Assembly: GCF_001507545.1 (NCBI RefSeq)
Contig: NZ_LQBP01000015.1
Span: 1-49,361 of the forward strand
DNA length: 49,361 nt
Origin: Ruegeria profundi
Lineage (GTDB): Bacteria > Pseudomonadota > Alphaproteobacteria > Rhodobacterales > Rhodobacteraceae
Direction: 5' to 3'
Shown here: positions 35,834-44,073 of the stretch, one piece after another
Layout of the letters: each line of letters starts with the position of its first letter
How positions within the stretch are numbered: position 1 is the first letter of the stretch
Translations under genes and position numbers: made by a program
Notes under the pieces: generated by a model
Told to the model about the DNA's origin: nothing
Databases searched by the model: none
What the model saw: the letters and a program-made list of their open reading frames with translations, nothing else

Positions 35834-36346
35834 TCAGGCGCGCTGTGTGGCTTTGCGCCCGTATTTGTTGCCGCGCAGAAGCATGAATGCTGACAGCCCC
35901 AACGCCATCACCTGAAGGTCAGCGATTGTAAGCGCACCCCAGTAGAAATAAATGATGACCCCGGTAACAGCCGCCACACCTGCAAAGCCGCCAATACGGG
36001 TCAGGGCATCGCCAGCGAGCCGGAACTTACCCAGTTGCGGTCTGAACGTTTCGATTACACCACCCACGATCAGTGCGGCAGCGCCAAGTATTTCCGCAAA
36101 TGCGGCAAGGATGTACAATGCAGCCGGTACGCCAAAATCCCCCGGTGACGTGAACACGGACGGAAACTTTTGTTGGCCGTAATAGAACAGTAGCCCCGCA
36201 AGTGGGATGCGGATTGTCCAGTGCGCGATGCGATCACTCCAATCGAAGCCGGGCACACGGCCCTTGCGCCGCCCAATCGTATAGACCACTTGTGCAAGTC
36301 CCTGACGTTTCGATGAGTTTGAGTTTACCGTCATGTCGCTCGGCAT
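35834..36346 (-). CDS. DoxX-family membrane protein
   Basis: A 170-residue protein with a polar N-terminal extension of about 40 residues and four membrane helices (IRIPLAGLLFYYG, ALYILAAFAEILGAAALIVGG, FAGVAAVTGVIIYFYWG, ALGLSAFMLL). The PLAGLLFYYGQQKF and AAFAEILGAA stretches are DoxX-like. Family members are often linked with respiration or redox stress, with no fixed role. It lies 94 bp downstream of the pseudoazurin gene on the same strand and may be co-transcribed. An alternative start at 36334 removes four residues. Confidence 0.8.
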   Translation of the reverse strand: MPSDMTVNSNSSKRQGLAQVVYTIGRRKGRVPGFDWSDRIAHWTIRIPLAGLLFYYGQQKFPSVFTSPGDFGVPAALYILAAFAEILGAAALIVGGVIETFRPQLGKFRLAGDALTRIGGFAGVAAVTGVIIYFYWGALTIADLQVMALGLSAFMLLRGNKYGRKATQRA

Positions 36347-36440
36347 GTCATTCCTTCCTTACGTTGCTGATAACTGTTTTGGGTTCTCCGTCCATCGTGC
36401 AGCAGGACCTGTGCGTCCCGCTGCCATTTGTGCCATTTCT

Positions 36441-36917
36441 TTAGCTGCTTTGATCAGTGCTGCTTTCGTCGGTGGTGATCAAAGACTTTGCTTCTTCCAC
36501 CAGTGCCTCAAGCTTATCACCACCTTTTCCGGGCACGCGTGCGTTCAGGATGTCATCGGCATTTGACAGGTCATCCCCGACTACAACCAATGCGACCATA
36601 CCCATGGCCTGATGCGGCAAGCACACAACAGCAGTAAGGCCGGTTTCTGTTACTTCGTACTCAATTGCCTGGTTCACGCGTCCTCGGAACGGTTCCTGTC
36701 CTTCGGGAAGCGCGTCTTTTACGGATTGAGCGTTGTGTGACTTGTCAGTTGGAACGAAACGGATAATGTCACCGACTTCGGCACGGATCAGTTCCTGGCT
36801 GAAGACCATTCGGTCTCCGTCCTCGTTCTTGTTCAACATCTCGATCTCGATGATGTCAGCAAGCGCAGGTGCGGCAGATGCCACACTGAGTGCGATAGCG
36901 AGCAATGTCGTTTTCAT
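36441..36917 (-). CDS. Pseudoazurin-type cupredoxin
   Basis: A 158-residue periplasmic blue copper protein with a 20-residue signal peptide ending ALA. The type I copper ligands align with pseudoazurin: H61 (KSHNAQSV), C99, H102 and M107 (VCLPHQAMGM). Pseudoazurins carry electrons to periplasmic reductases such as nitrite or nitrous oxide reductase. The C-terminus extends about 30 residues beyond the usual end and is acidic and Ser/Thr-rich. No denitrification genes are visible nearby. Confidence 0.9.
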   Translation of the reverse strand: MKTTLLAIALSVASAAPALADIIEIEMLNKNEDGDRMVFSQELIRAEVGDIIRFVPTDKSHNAQSVKDALPEGQEPFRGRVNQAIEYEVTETGLTAVVCLPHQAMGMVALVVVGDDLSNADDILNARVPGKGGDKLEALVEEAKSLITTDESSTDQSS

Positions 36918-37130
36918 AGCAGTCTCCCGATTATTGATCTGACAGCAGATAGCGAGCGCTGTTGAGAAGTCCGGTGAGGAACCGAAAATAGCGACGGTTT
37001 AGCGCACCACGGGTGTCGTGCGCATGCGGGCCGGCATTGATCGGGCCCTTTTCCCGAATGCTAGATTGAAGGCTGCAGAATACGCCCGGTTTGGCCGATG
37101 CTGTTCACGCATCGAACCAGTCTGACGTTC

Positions 37131-38015
37131 CTAGTCAGTGATCCGCCGAACCGTACGTGATGCGTTTTCAAACGCTTTTGCAGCGTGGAGAAGCCTTCTT
37201 GCGGCTTGTCCCGGAAATCCTTCTTCCTCGCCCTCGTCGAATACCGCGTAGGCAGCATATGCAAATCGGGGCGCTTCCTCGATCAGGCTTAACCAGCCTT
37301 CACTCAGTGCCGGTTCAACAACACGTCGCGGAAAATAACCGGCCGAGGGCACAGACCTCAGGTACTGCAGGCCAAGCGTGCCGATCCCCAATTGCAGGCG
37401 TGGCGCATCAAGTTCGGGAAAATTCAGCAAATGGTCAGCCCGGAATTCCGGACCCCAATCTATCAGAACGTATGCTTCACCCAGTTCGGTGGGCAGTGCA
37501 TGTGGTCCACTACTCACCAGGACAAACTCATCCTGAAAAAGTTGAAGGGCAGAGAGGCCGGAGGCTTTGCGCGGGCGGTACATGATAGCAAGATCAAGGC
37601 CGCCCTCTGCAATTTCGCGTGAAAGGGTTTGAGGGGATGCAGCCGATGCCCGTATCGCGACATCTGGCAGTGCTGCCATTAGATCGGGTAAGGCATCGAT
37701 AAGGTACCCGTCCCAAAGGCTAGGAGCGGCCCCGATTTCTAGCGCGGCGGCCATTGTCACGGGTAGGCCCGCATCCAGTTTTGCCTGCGTCCAGGTACGC
37801 ACAAGGACCTGAGCATGTTTCATAAAATGCCGCCCTGCCGGTGTTAGGGTTGCGCCCGATTTGCCACGTTCGAATACCGCTTGTCCCAGCTGTTGCTCGA
37901 GCGTTCGAATGCGCATACTGACCGTCGATTGCGTGACATGCACCTTGTTTGCCGCATCAAAAAAGGTGCCTGTTTCAACAACGGCCAGAAATGTTCGGGC
38001 AAGCTCTATATCCAC
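37131..38015 (-). CDS. LysR-family transcriptional regulator
   Basis: A 294-residue LysR-type regulator. The N-terminal winged helix-turn-helix is plain: LARTFLAVVETGTFFDAANKV, then VTQSTVSMRIRTLEQQLGQAVFERG. A type 2 periplasmic-binding-like effector domain follows. It is transcribed away from the EF-hand remnant and SPW gene. The 38016-38269 gap would hold its promoter; reading frames there look like broken protein-like pieces. Target genes and ligand are unknown. Confidence 0.93.
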   Translation of the reverse strand: MDIELARTFLAVVETGTFFDAANKVHVTQSTVSMRIRTLEQQLGQAVFERGKSGATLTPAGRHFMKHAQVLVRTWTQAKLDAGLPVTMAAALEIGAAPSLWDGYLIDALPDLMAALPDVAIRASAASPQTLSREIAEGGLDLAIMYRPRKASGLSALQLFQDEFVLVSSGPHALPTELGEAYVLIDWGPEFRADHLLNFPELDAPRLQLGIGTLGLQYLRSVPSAGYFPRRVVEPALSEGWLSLIEEAPRFAYAAYAVFDEGEEEGFPGQAARRLLHAAKAFENASRTVRRITD

Positions 38016-38269
38016 GGTTCACCTATTTGAATATCCGATATTATCGACGACATAAATTCGTTATTCAATACGATACGACTGTGTCATAGTGCCGGCGTAG
38101 CGCAAAAGTGCCCCCACCAGATCGGAACACCAATCAACGGAGTTCATTTTGTAGTGGAGATCCCGACCTGCGGAGCCGTTGCAACCTGAACACCCTGTGA
38201 TGCACTGACACCAGCGCGCTACACCAACCCTGAAACGGGCAAGCTGCCCATGTTTCCCGGAGACCAAAA

Positions 38270-38517
38270 ATGGGTCGAGTTTCAATTGTTATCTGCTCTC
38301 ACCGCTGTTCGCGCTGCCTGCGTTCGCCGTACCTGCCGATCCCGATATGGATGGCGACGGGCTTGCCTCTTTGGCAGAGCTGCAGACGAAGTATCCTCAG
38401 ATAACCGAGGATATTTTCCTTGATATAGACGCGAATGCGGATGGTTTCATCAACGAAGTCGAATTGCTGGTCGCCGTTGAGACCGACCTTCTGCCCGCGT
38501 TCATCACCGATCAGTAA
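38270..38517 (+). pseudogene. EF-hand protein with apparent frameshift
   Basis: The frame ending at TAA 38515-38517 encodes a signal-peptide-like LLSPLFALPAFAVPA, then two canonical EF-hand loops: DMDGDGLASLAE and DANADGFINEVE, each with the 1-3-5-6-12 residues correct. This frame has no ATG, GTG or TTG between its upstream stop at 38206 and the signal peptide. A plausible start, ATG 38270 (MGRVSIVI), is in another frame. A one- or two-base change near 38290-38296 would join them into a protein of about 82 residues. Either the gene is broken, the start is unusual, or the read has an error. It would be a small calcium-binding periplasmic protein. Confidence 0.6.
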
Positions 38518-38535
38518 GCCAGGGGCGATCAAGCT

Positions 38536-38901
38536 ATGAGAAAGCCAATCCCACCCTACAGGTGGATGCTTGCAGCGTTGGGTATCTGGTTGGTCATGTC
38601 TCCATTTCTTCTGTTCAGCCAAGAGGTTCTGCTACGGGGTTTGGCTGATCGGGAAATGCTTGTTTTCATGATCTTCGGTTTTGGCATCCTGCTCATGTGC
38701 AGCAGAGCTACCCAAGGCCACCTTTTCATGCGGGTGGCTCCGGTCGTGGCGACAGGGGGTGTTTTGATTGCTGTGCCAACGGTGCTGGGTTTCACCGGAC
38801 ACCATGTGGCTGCGGCCAATGCGTGGGTGTCCGGTTCGGTTTTGATTGCGCTTGCCGCGTGGGAGGCGTTGGTGAGCCAAAAACAGTACACGATCGTTTA
38901 G
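38536..38901 (+). CDS. SPW-repeat-like membrane protein
   Basis: A 121-residue protein with about four membrane helices arranged as two similar halves. The first half reads ALGIWLVMSPFLLFS, the SPW motif pattern (W-L-x2-S-P), and the second ends NAWVSGSVLIALAAWEAL. SPW-family proteins have no assigned biochemical role. It begins 18 bp after the EF-hand frame. CBS-domain and Dps genes downstream suggest a stress-related neighbourhood, which is inference only. Confidence 0.75.
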   Translation: MRKPIPPYRWMLAALGIWLVMSPFLLFSQEVLLRGLADREMLVFMIFGFGILLMCSRATQGHLFMRVAPVVATGGVLIAVPTVLGFTGHHVAAANAWVSGSVLIALAAWEALVSQKQYTIV

Positions 38902-38982
38902 AATGACACGGGGCGCGGGATGTCGTCCCGTGTTATTCAGAAATGGTGCCATGAACCGAGAACTCTCAAATGAGGCATAGCC

Positions 38983-39432
38983 ATGTCCATCGCCAGCATA
39001 GTTGACGCGCAGAAATTCAAGCGTCGCCCCTTCTGTGATACCGACACAACCGTTTTTGATGCAGCCGTGACGATGGCCCTTCTCGAAGTCAACGCGTTGG
39101 CTGTTATTGAGGATGGGCAACTGGCCGGAATTATCACGGATCATGATATCCTTCTGTGCCTTGCGGATTCCGGCTCGTCCTTTTACGAGCAAACCGTAAA
39201 TGATTGGATGACCGAAAACCCGGTTGCCTGTCCGACTGGCGCTAAGCTGTCCACCGCTCTGAACCTGATGGCCAAGCACGAGGTCCGCAATCTTGTGATT
39301 ACGCAGCGCGGCGATCCGTTAACTGTGGTGAGCAGCAAGGAAATCCTTGCGCGCATCCATGAAGAGGATGAGCTTGAACTGGCGGTGCTCAGGGGCATGG
39401 CTCGCAAACCCTCGGATCGGCCAAACGCCTGA
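38983..39432 (+). CDS. CBS-domain-pair protein
   Basis: A 149-residue protein consisting almost entirely of two CBS domains (about 8-65 and 72-127). The patterns are ALAVIEDGQLAGIITDHDIL in the first and VRNLVITQRGDPLTVVSSKEIL in the second, with DWMTENPVACP between. Such pairs bind adenine nucleotides and act as energy or redox sensors. The partner is unknown. Confidence 0.9.
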   Translation: MSIASIVDAQKFKRRPFCDTDTTVFDAAVTMALLEVNALAVIEDGQLAGIITDHDILLCLADSGSSFYEQTVNDWMTENPVACPTGAKLSTALNLMAKHEVRNLVITQRGDPLTVVSSKEILARIHEEDELELAVLRGMARKPSDRPNA

Positions 39433-39519
39433 AGCCAAAGCGATACGCAATTGTTAGTGAAGGTCAGTGAACGACCCGTTGACCAGTTTCAGCTTTTGAG
39501 AAAGCAGTTTGCAAAGGTC

Positions 39520-39537
39520 AGGCAAAACGTTTTGCCT
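39520..39537. terminator. Perfect 18-bp palindrome between convergent genes
   Basis: AGGCAAAACGTTTTGCCT is self-complementary over its whole length, ending on the first base of the RHH stop codon. It could form a 7-bp stem with a four-base loop in either direction and end both the CBS and RHH transcripts. There is no T run, so the terminator role is uncertain. Confidence 0.4.
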
Positions 39538-39782
39538 TAGTCATCCGTGACACGGAACTCACCTGACGCTGCATCAGTCGGAGGTTCATCAAACTCCTGC
39601 GAGATGAGCCCCCTGCGGATAAGCTCGCGGATTGCGGCCGCTCTGGATGGCAGGCGGTTTTCAAACCGCCAGTCATCGATCGCTTTCAGCTCTTCCAAGT
39701 CTAGCATCAGCTGGAGTTTTTCAGTTCTTTTCGGCGGCCTGGATTGGTCAGACACTGAAACACCCTCAATTACATACGTCAC
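39537..39782 (-). CDS. Ribbon-helix-helix (CopG/Arc-like) protein
   Basis: An 81-residue protein. The core EKLQLMLDLEELKAIDDWRFENRLPSRAAAIRELIRRGL is a ribbon-helix-helix: a short strand with alternating residues, then two helices with the SRAAAIRELI turn region. These act as dimeric DNA-binding regulators, sometimes as antitoxins, but no toxin gene is adjacent. The C-terminal tail is acidic. The gene is divergent from dps and could regulate it. Confidence 0.75.
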   Translation of the reverse strand: MTYVIEGVSVSDQSRPPKRTEKLQLMLDLEELKAIDDWRFENRLPSRAAAIRELIRRGLISQEFDEPPTDAASGEFRVTDD

Positions 39783-39943
39783 TTACTCCAAATATGTATG
39801 ACAGGGCATCTCCATTTCTACAACCGCATGCGTCAGCGCTGTTCGACACCTTGTTCATGGCGCCTCATGAACCTGGGTGGCTGATGGCGTATACGTCTGT
39901 TAAGCATATGTTTTTATTTGATTTTAATAGTATCCACATCCAT

Positions 39944-39963
39944 GTTGACGACAGCTGGTCAAC
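39944..39963. promoter_or_regulatory. Inverted repeat in the dps leader
   Basis: GTTGAC and GTCAAC, six bases each, are separated by eight bases and end 14 bp before the dps start. The position suits an operator or a hairpin near the ribosome site. The A+T-rich stretch at 39910-39930 just upstream could hold the promoter. Confidence 0.35.
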
Positions 39964-39977
39964 AAAAAGGATTGAAT

Positions 39978-40478
39978 ATGACGTATCAAGTTCTGAAACC
40001 CGAAGCGCAAGACCAAACCCATGATACGGGCATCGGCAAAAACACTTGGATCGCCAATGCCGTCACTGAAGTGCTGGCCGACAGCATGCTGCTGATGGTG
40101 AAAACCCAAGGGTGCCATTGGAATGTCGTAGGTCCGCTGTTTTTACCGATACATGAGCTGACCGAGCGCCAGTACCGTGATCTTTTTGAGGCTGTTGATG
40201 ACTTGGCGGAACGTATCCGCGCGTTGGGTCATGTTGCGCCGATTTCATTCACTGACATGATAAGCCAAGCGACGCTGGCGGAAGAAGAGACCGTCAAAGA
40301 CGCTCATGGTATGATCAAACAACTGATTGCAGATAACGAAACAATCGTGCGCAACCTGCGAGAAACGGCGGCGCTTGCGTCTCGACACGGCGATGGAGCG
40401 ACCGAAGACCTGATGAATGCACGCATGGTCAAACACGAAGAGGCGGTTTGGATGCTAAAAGCTGTTGTGGCATCCTGA
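39978..40478 (+). CDS. dps: Dps-type miniferritin
   Basis: A 166-residue Dps-family protein. The ferroxidase-centre residues are in KTQGCHWNVVGPLFLPIHELTERQYRDLFEAVDDLAERIRALG, with the H of HWN, a second His, and D/E of the DDLAER turn. The last part keeps the long helix D. Dps forms a 12-subunit shell that oxidises and stores iron with peroxide and protects DNA. Start ATG 39978 follows AAAAAGG. It is monocistronic with no clear terminator. Confidence 0.93.
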   Translation: MTYQVLKPEAQDQTHDTGIGKNTWIANAVTEVLADSMLLMVKTQGCHWNVVGPLFLPIHELTERQYRDLFEAVDDLAERIRALGHVAPISFTDMISQATLAEEETVKDAHGMIKQLIADNETIVRNLRETAALASRHGDGATEDLMNARMVKHEEAVWMLKAVVAS

Positions 40479-40951
40479 CGTTGCGCCGTTGGGTACAAAG
40501 AAATTGCTCGCAATCCAGCTGGTTAGAACCCAAGCAACTTCATAGTTGAAAAGCTATCTAGATCGCGCGCACGACGGTCTCTCACCGCCTTTTAAGCGGT
40601 GAGAAGACCACCTAGGCACTATTTGTCGGCAGTTTCAGGTCCTGCCTTTCATTGACCTGGTGCCGCATTTGCAAAGGTCAGACTGAGAATAGGACATTCA
40701 CGGACTTCCGACGTATACCTCCGCACTTTGCACTTTGGCCCCTACAACGCATCAAAATGGGAGATCCTTCTGGCTCATCGCGTATCATTCAGAGCGCTTT
40801 GCCACCAGCGTTTTTAGTTGCTTCTTTCCAGCTTCTGACTCACCGCAATCTTGCTGATGTCATGAGGCGTCGGTTGATCGACACAGTGAAAATACAAGAG
40901 TATTTTTTCAAAGTTTAAACATTGCCAACAGGTGCCCTTTGGAACGTTTTC
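40479..40951. other. 473-bp spacer between dps and MFS gene
   Basis: No gene is supported here. One frame of 88 codons (40652-40918) lacks codon bias, a ribosome site or recognisable protein character. The interval holds one strong stem-loop (40576-40609) and a weaker one (CAGGTC/GACCTG around 40636-40660), so a structured transcript is conceivable. Confidence 0.5.
40576..40609 (+). other. Strong stem-loop with CTTTTAA loop
   Basis: GGTCT-CTCACCGC (40576-40588) pairs with GCGGTGAG-A-AGACC (40596-40609), a 13-bp stem with a single bulged A and a seven-base loop CTTTTAA. No T run follows, so it is not a standard terminator. The loop resembles a lysine tRNA anticodon loop, but no acceptor, D or T arm can be drawn around it. 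Confidence 0.5.
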
Positions 40952-42271
40952 ATGTTTCTCAACGGCCCGTTGCCCGTTAATCTGCACAGCATGGTCCGAC
41001 ATCTTTTTCCCATCTCATCCTTGCTTTTTGGATCGGGTCTTCTTTTGTTCGCGGGTGGCGTGCACGGCCTCATCCTCCCGGTTAGGGGATCAATGGAGGG
41101 CTTTTCCCCAAGCGCTCTTGGTCTTTTGGGAACGGGATGGGCCATCGGCTATGTTGGCGGATGTCTTGTCGTCCCAAGGCTGGTCGGGGCCGTCGGTCAT
41201 ATACGCACCTTTGGTGTAATGTGCGCGCTGGCTGCAGTAACGATCCTGTTTCAAGCCATATTCATCAACGCATGGGCATGGATACCGACCCGCGCAATTT
41301 CTGGATTTTGTTTTGCCGGCGCCGCGATGATCGTTGAATCGTGGTTGAATGACCGGGTTGCGCCGAACAACCGCGGAACGATTTTCGGCGTGTATACGAT
41401 GGTGAATTTAGGGGCAGTTACAGCCGGACAAATGGCTATTTCCCTAGGCGACGCAACGGGATTTGTCTTTTTTGCGATCGGAGCAATCGTGTATTGCCTG
41501 GCTCTTATTCCAACCGCCTTGTCCACCTCGGCTTCGCCCGCACCGCTGACATCCGTAAGGCTAGACCTGCCCGCGCTGTGGCGAAACTCACCCGTTGCGG
41601 TCGCAGCGGTTTTTCTTGTCGGGATTTCGAATGCGGCTTTCGGCACGTTGGCTGCCGTCTATGCAGACCGCGTGGGTCTGTCGCTTACTGCCATTGCGTT
41701 GTTTGCGAGTATCCCGGTTCTGGCCGGAGCCCTGGCTCAGTTGCCAATCGGATTTATCAGCGACCGCATGGACCGACGGAAGGTCCTGCTTTTCACGGCT
41801 GTACTGGCCCTTGCATCCGATTTGGCATTCGTCATCCTGGTACCGGAGTCCCGGTTCATGAACCTTGTTCTTGTCGGCGCGTTTGGTGCAGCGATTTTTG
41901 CGATGTACCCGGTTATCGTCGCCCACGCGAATGACCATGCGCCTGCGGGCACCTCGATCCAGGTTTCAGGTGGTTTGCTGATGGTTTTTGGCCTGGGTTC
42001 GATTATTGGCCCGTTGATCGCTGGTGTGGCCATGGCTGGCGTTGGGCCGCAGGGGCTGTTCATGACGACGGTTGCCGCGCATTGCCTGATGATCGCGTTC
42101 ACTATCTGGCGCATCTTTGCCAAATCCGCCGTGCCTGAGAGTGAGAAAACAGCGTTTCGTGTCAGCGCTCCGGCCCGTGGCGTCACGCCCGAGACCGCCG
42201 TCCTTGCCGTTGGCGAGGACGAGGCAGCGTCTTTAGCTGAGGCAGAGAGTGAACCGACCCGCGCCAGATAA
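40952..42271 (+). CDS. MFS transporter (YcaD-like)
   Basis: A 12-helix major facilitator of about 439 residues. It resembles the YcaD-like branch: GLILPVRGSMEGFSPSALGLLGTGWAIGYVGG, the motif AAMIVESWLNDRVAPNNRG after helix 4, and GFISDRMDRRKVLL as the loop between helices 8 and 9. The C-terminal 45 residues are a polar tail. The substrate is unknown. The frame opens at TTG 40922; I prefer ATG 40952, and ATG 40991 is a third option. It is the last chromosomal gene before the island junction. Confidence 0.85.
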   Translation: MFLNGPLPVNLHSMVRHLFPISSLLFGSGLLLFAGGVHGLILPVRGSMEGFSPSALGLLGTGWAIGYVGGCLVVPRLVGAVGHIRTFGVMCALAAVTILFQAIFINAWAWIPTRAISGFCFAGAAMIVESWLNDRVAPNNRGTIFGVYTMVNLGAVTAGQMAISLGDATGFVFFAIGAIVYCLALIPTALSTSASPAPLTSVRLDLPALWRNSPVAVAAVFLVGISNAAFGTLAAVYADRVGLSLTAIALFASIPVLAGALAQLPIGFISDRMDRRKVLLFTAVLALASDLAFVILVPESRFMNLVLVGAFGAAIFAMYPVIVAHANDHAPAGTSIQVSGGLLMVFGLGSIIGPLIAGVAMAGVGPQGLFMTTVAAHCLMIAFTIWRIFAKSAVPESEKTAFRVSAPARGVTPETAVLAVGEDEAASLAEAESEPTRAR

Positions 42272-42660
42272 AAGTAAGATGGCCGGGAATCCGGGTTTAA
42301 GACCCAGATGAGAAGGTTAGCGCCTTGTTGGCTGCGTTGGTTCAGTCTCGAAACAGTGCGGCTGCTGTAGGCTACGCGAAGCGAATTTCGGAAATTGAAC
42401 TGGAAAAGCGAAACTCAATCAATGTGCGGATCAGCGCCGAATACTAGATCGCACTCTGGATGAAGTGTTCGGGTTCTCAATACTATTCTGCAAGACCCTG
42501 TGATATTTAGATAAATTGAGAGTTGGCTACAAAAAACGAGCCCACATAAAGTTCGTTTTTAGCAAATTTCTTGAATTCATTAGAAGTAAAGGAGTTTGAA
42601 TTCCGTAACTCACCAATCCATTCAGACTTTTAGAACTTGCTCAAAGATCGAACGGAAATT
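42272..42660. other. Non-coding spacer left of the island junction
   Basis: A+T content rises across this stretch. A protein-like fragment lies at about 42301-42447 (it reads EKVSALLAALVQSRNSAAAV and ends at TAG) but has no ATG start, so it could be a gene remnant. An inverted repeat AAAAACGA/TCGTTTTT at 42532-42560 may be a weak terminator. Nothing else is supported. Confidence 0.4.
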
Positions 42661-42676
42661 TGGTGCCCAGGAGAGG
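42661..42676 (-). other. Putative attachment site, tRNA-Leu 3' end
   Basis: TGGTGCCCAGGAGAGG is, on the minus strand, the last 16 bases of a typical alphaproteobacterial tRNA-Leu including CCA (CCTCTCCTGGGCACCA). The tRNA body does not follow, so this is an isolated copy of the 3' end, as left when an element integrates there. It sits 168 bp before a P4-type integrase, which normally recombines at tRNA 3' ends. The tRNA match is from memory. Confidence 0.6.
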
Positions 42677-42843
42677 CACTGAACACTTTATCTCAATGCC
42701 TCATAGTGCATCAGTGATGATATTTTTATCAAATAATATCAGAGGTATTAGAGCGTGTACCCCTCATTATGCCTCACAAGGCGTCTTGATACCGCAGAAA
42801 AAACAGGGGATAAAACGGGGGATATAAGTTGCTGTGAGGGGAT

Positions 42844-44073
42844 ATGGCCGGATCACTATACAAACTGAGCGCCGCGAAAGTTCGGTCTGCCGGACCCGGC
42901 AAGCATAGTGACGGCGGCGGCCTGTACCTGTATCGGCTGGCGTCTGGTGACCAGTGGGTGTTTAGGTTCACTATCTCAGGCAAACGCAAGGAAATGGGTT
43001 TGGGAGGATTCCCCAGCGTTACACTGGCCCAGGCGCGTGAAATGGCTGACGCCCATCGCGGGATCGTCAAGCGCGGTGGCAACCCGATTGAGGTTCGCAA
43101 CGCTGAGAAGGCGCAGGCGGCAGCGGATCAGGTGGCCAACGACCCCAAGGCCCGCGAAAAACGCCTGTTGAAGAACATCGCGCCACAGGCGTTTGAAGCC
43201 CGCAAGGCCCAGCTTAAAGGTGATGGGGAGGCAGGACGCTGGTATAGCCCGATTAAGACACACATACTCCCAGCACTGGGCGAAAAGCCGGTTGAGGATA
43301 TCACCGGCACTGTTATAGCCGACGCACTCCGCCCGATTTGGCACACCAAGACAGACGTGGCCAGAAAAGCAATAACCCGGCTCAAAGCCTGCCTGAGTTA
43401 CGCCAGCGCCCAGAAATACGAGATTGACCGCCACGCCATCGAGGACGCCCGCGAACTGCTGGGTAAGCAGGTCCACAAGGCTAAGAACATCCCATCGATG
43501 GACTGGCGGGATATCCCTGCTTTCTATCAGAGCCTCGAAGGCGGCGGCATCGTTCATCTCGCCCTGCAACTTCTAATCCTGACCGGATTACGGTCCAAGC
43601 CTATCCGGTTTGCACATGTGGATCAGATAAAGGGCAACATCTGGACGGTACCCGCAGAACTGGTGAAGGGGCCACGCGGTAAGACCGACGATTTCCGAGT
43701 ACCCCTGTCAAAAGAGGCGCAGTGGATCGTGGAAAAGGCCATCGAAACCGCCCGTGATGGATATTTATTCCCCGGTGTCCGAAAAGGAGTCATCAGTGAC
43801 GCCAGTATGGCGCGCCATATGGAGCGTTTAAAACTTGATGCACGACCTCACGGGTTTCGGGCTAGCTTTAGGACTTGGGCCGATGAGGCAACCAATACAG
43901 ACTATGAAATCAAGGAAACCGCGATAGGCCACAAGGTCGGATCAACCGTTTCACGGGCCTACCAGAGATCCGACTACTTTGATGAACGCTTGTTACTGGT
44001 TGAGCGCTGGGCGGCACATGTGACCGGCAAAGAGGCCAAGGTTGTTCTGATTCGAGGTACAGGGAATGCGTGA
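42844..44073 (+). CDS. P4-type tyrosine recombinase (integrase)
   Basis: A 409-residue integrase with the DUF4102 arm-binding domain at the N-terminus (LSAAKVRSAGPGKHSDGGGLYL, then FRFTISGKRKEMGLGGFPSVTLAQARE), a core-binding domain and a tyrosine recombinase domain. The catalytic residues appear as R250 (TGLRSKP), H336 and R339 (RPHGFRASF), H363 (IGHKVG) and Y373 (SRAYQRS). All are intact, so it could be active. It follows the att-like site at 42661. A CCTCA motif, seen in both orientations, recurs in 42698-42838 and might be part of arm sites. Confidence 0.93.
   Translation: MAGSLYKLSAAKVRSAGPGKHSDGGGLYLYRLASGDQWVFRFTISGKRKEMGLGGFPSVTLAQAREMADAHRGIVKRGGNPIEVRNAEKAQAAADQVANDPKAREKRLLKNIAPQAFEARKAQLKGDGEAGRWYSPIKTHILPALGEKPVEDITGTVIADALRPIWHTKTDVARKAITRLKACLSYASAQKYEIDRHAIEDARELLGKQVHKAKNIPSMDWRDIPAFYQSLEGGGIVHLALQLLILTGLRSKPIRFAHVDQIKGNIWTVPAELVKGPRGKTDDFRVPLSKEAQWIVEKAIETARDGYLFPGVRKGVISDASMARHMERLKLDARPHGFRASFRTWADEATNTDYEIKETAIGHKVGSTVSRAYQRSDYFDERLLLVERWAAHVTGKEAKVVLIRGTGNA

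Noticed and set aside
40558..40635. tRNA-Lys-like gene around the CTTTTAA loop
   Set aside because: The anticodon arm resembles tRNA, but there is no matching acceptor stem, D arm or TTC loop at the expected distances.
40652..40918. 88-codon frame upstream of the MFS gene
   Set aside because: No ribosome site or family pattern, and irregular codon use compared with its neighbours.
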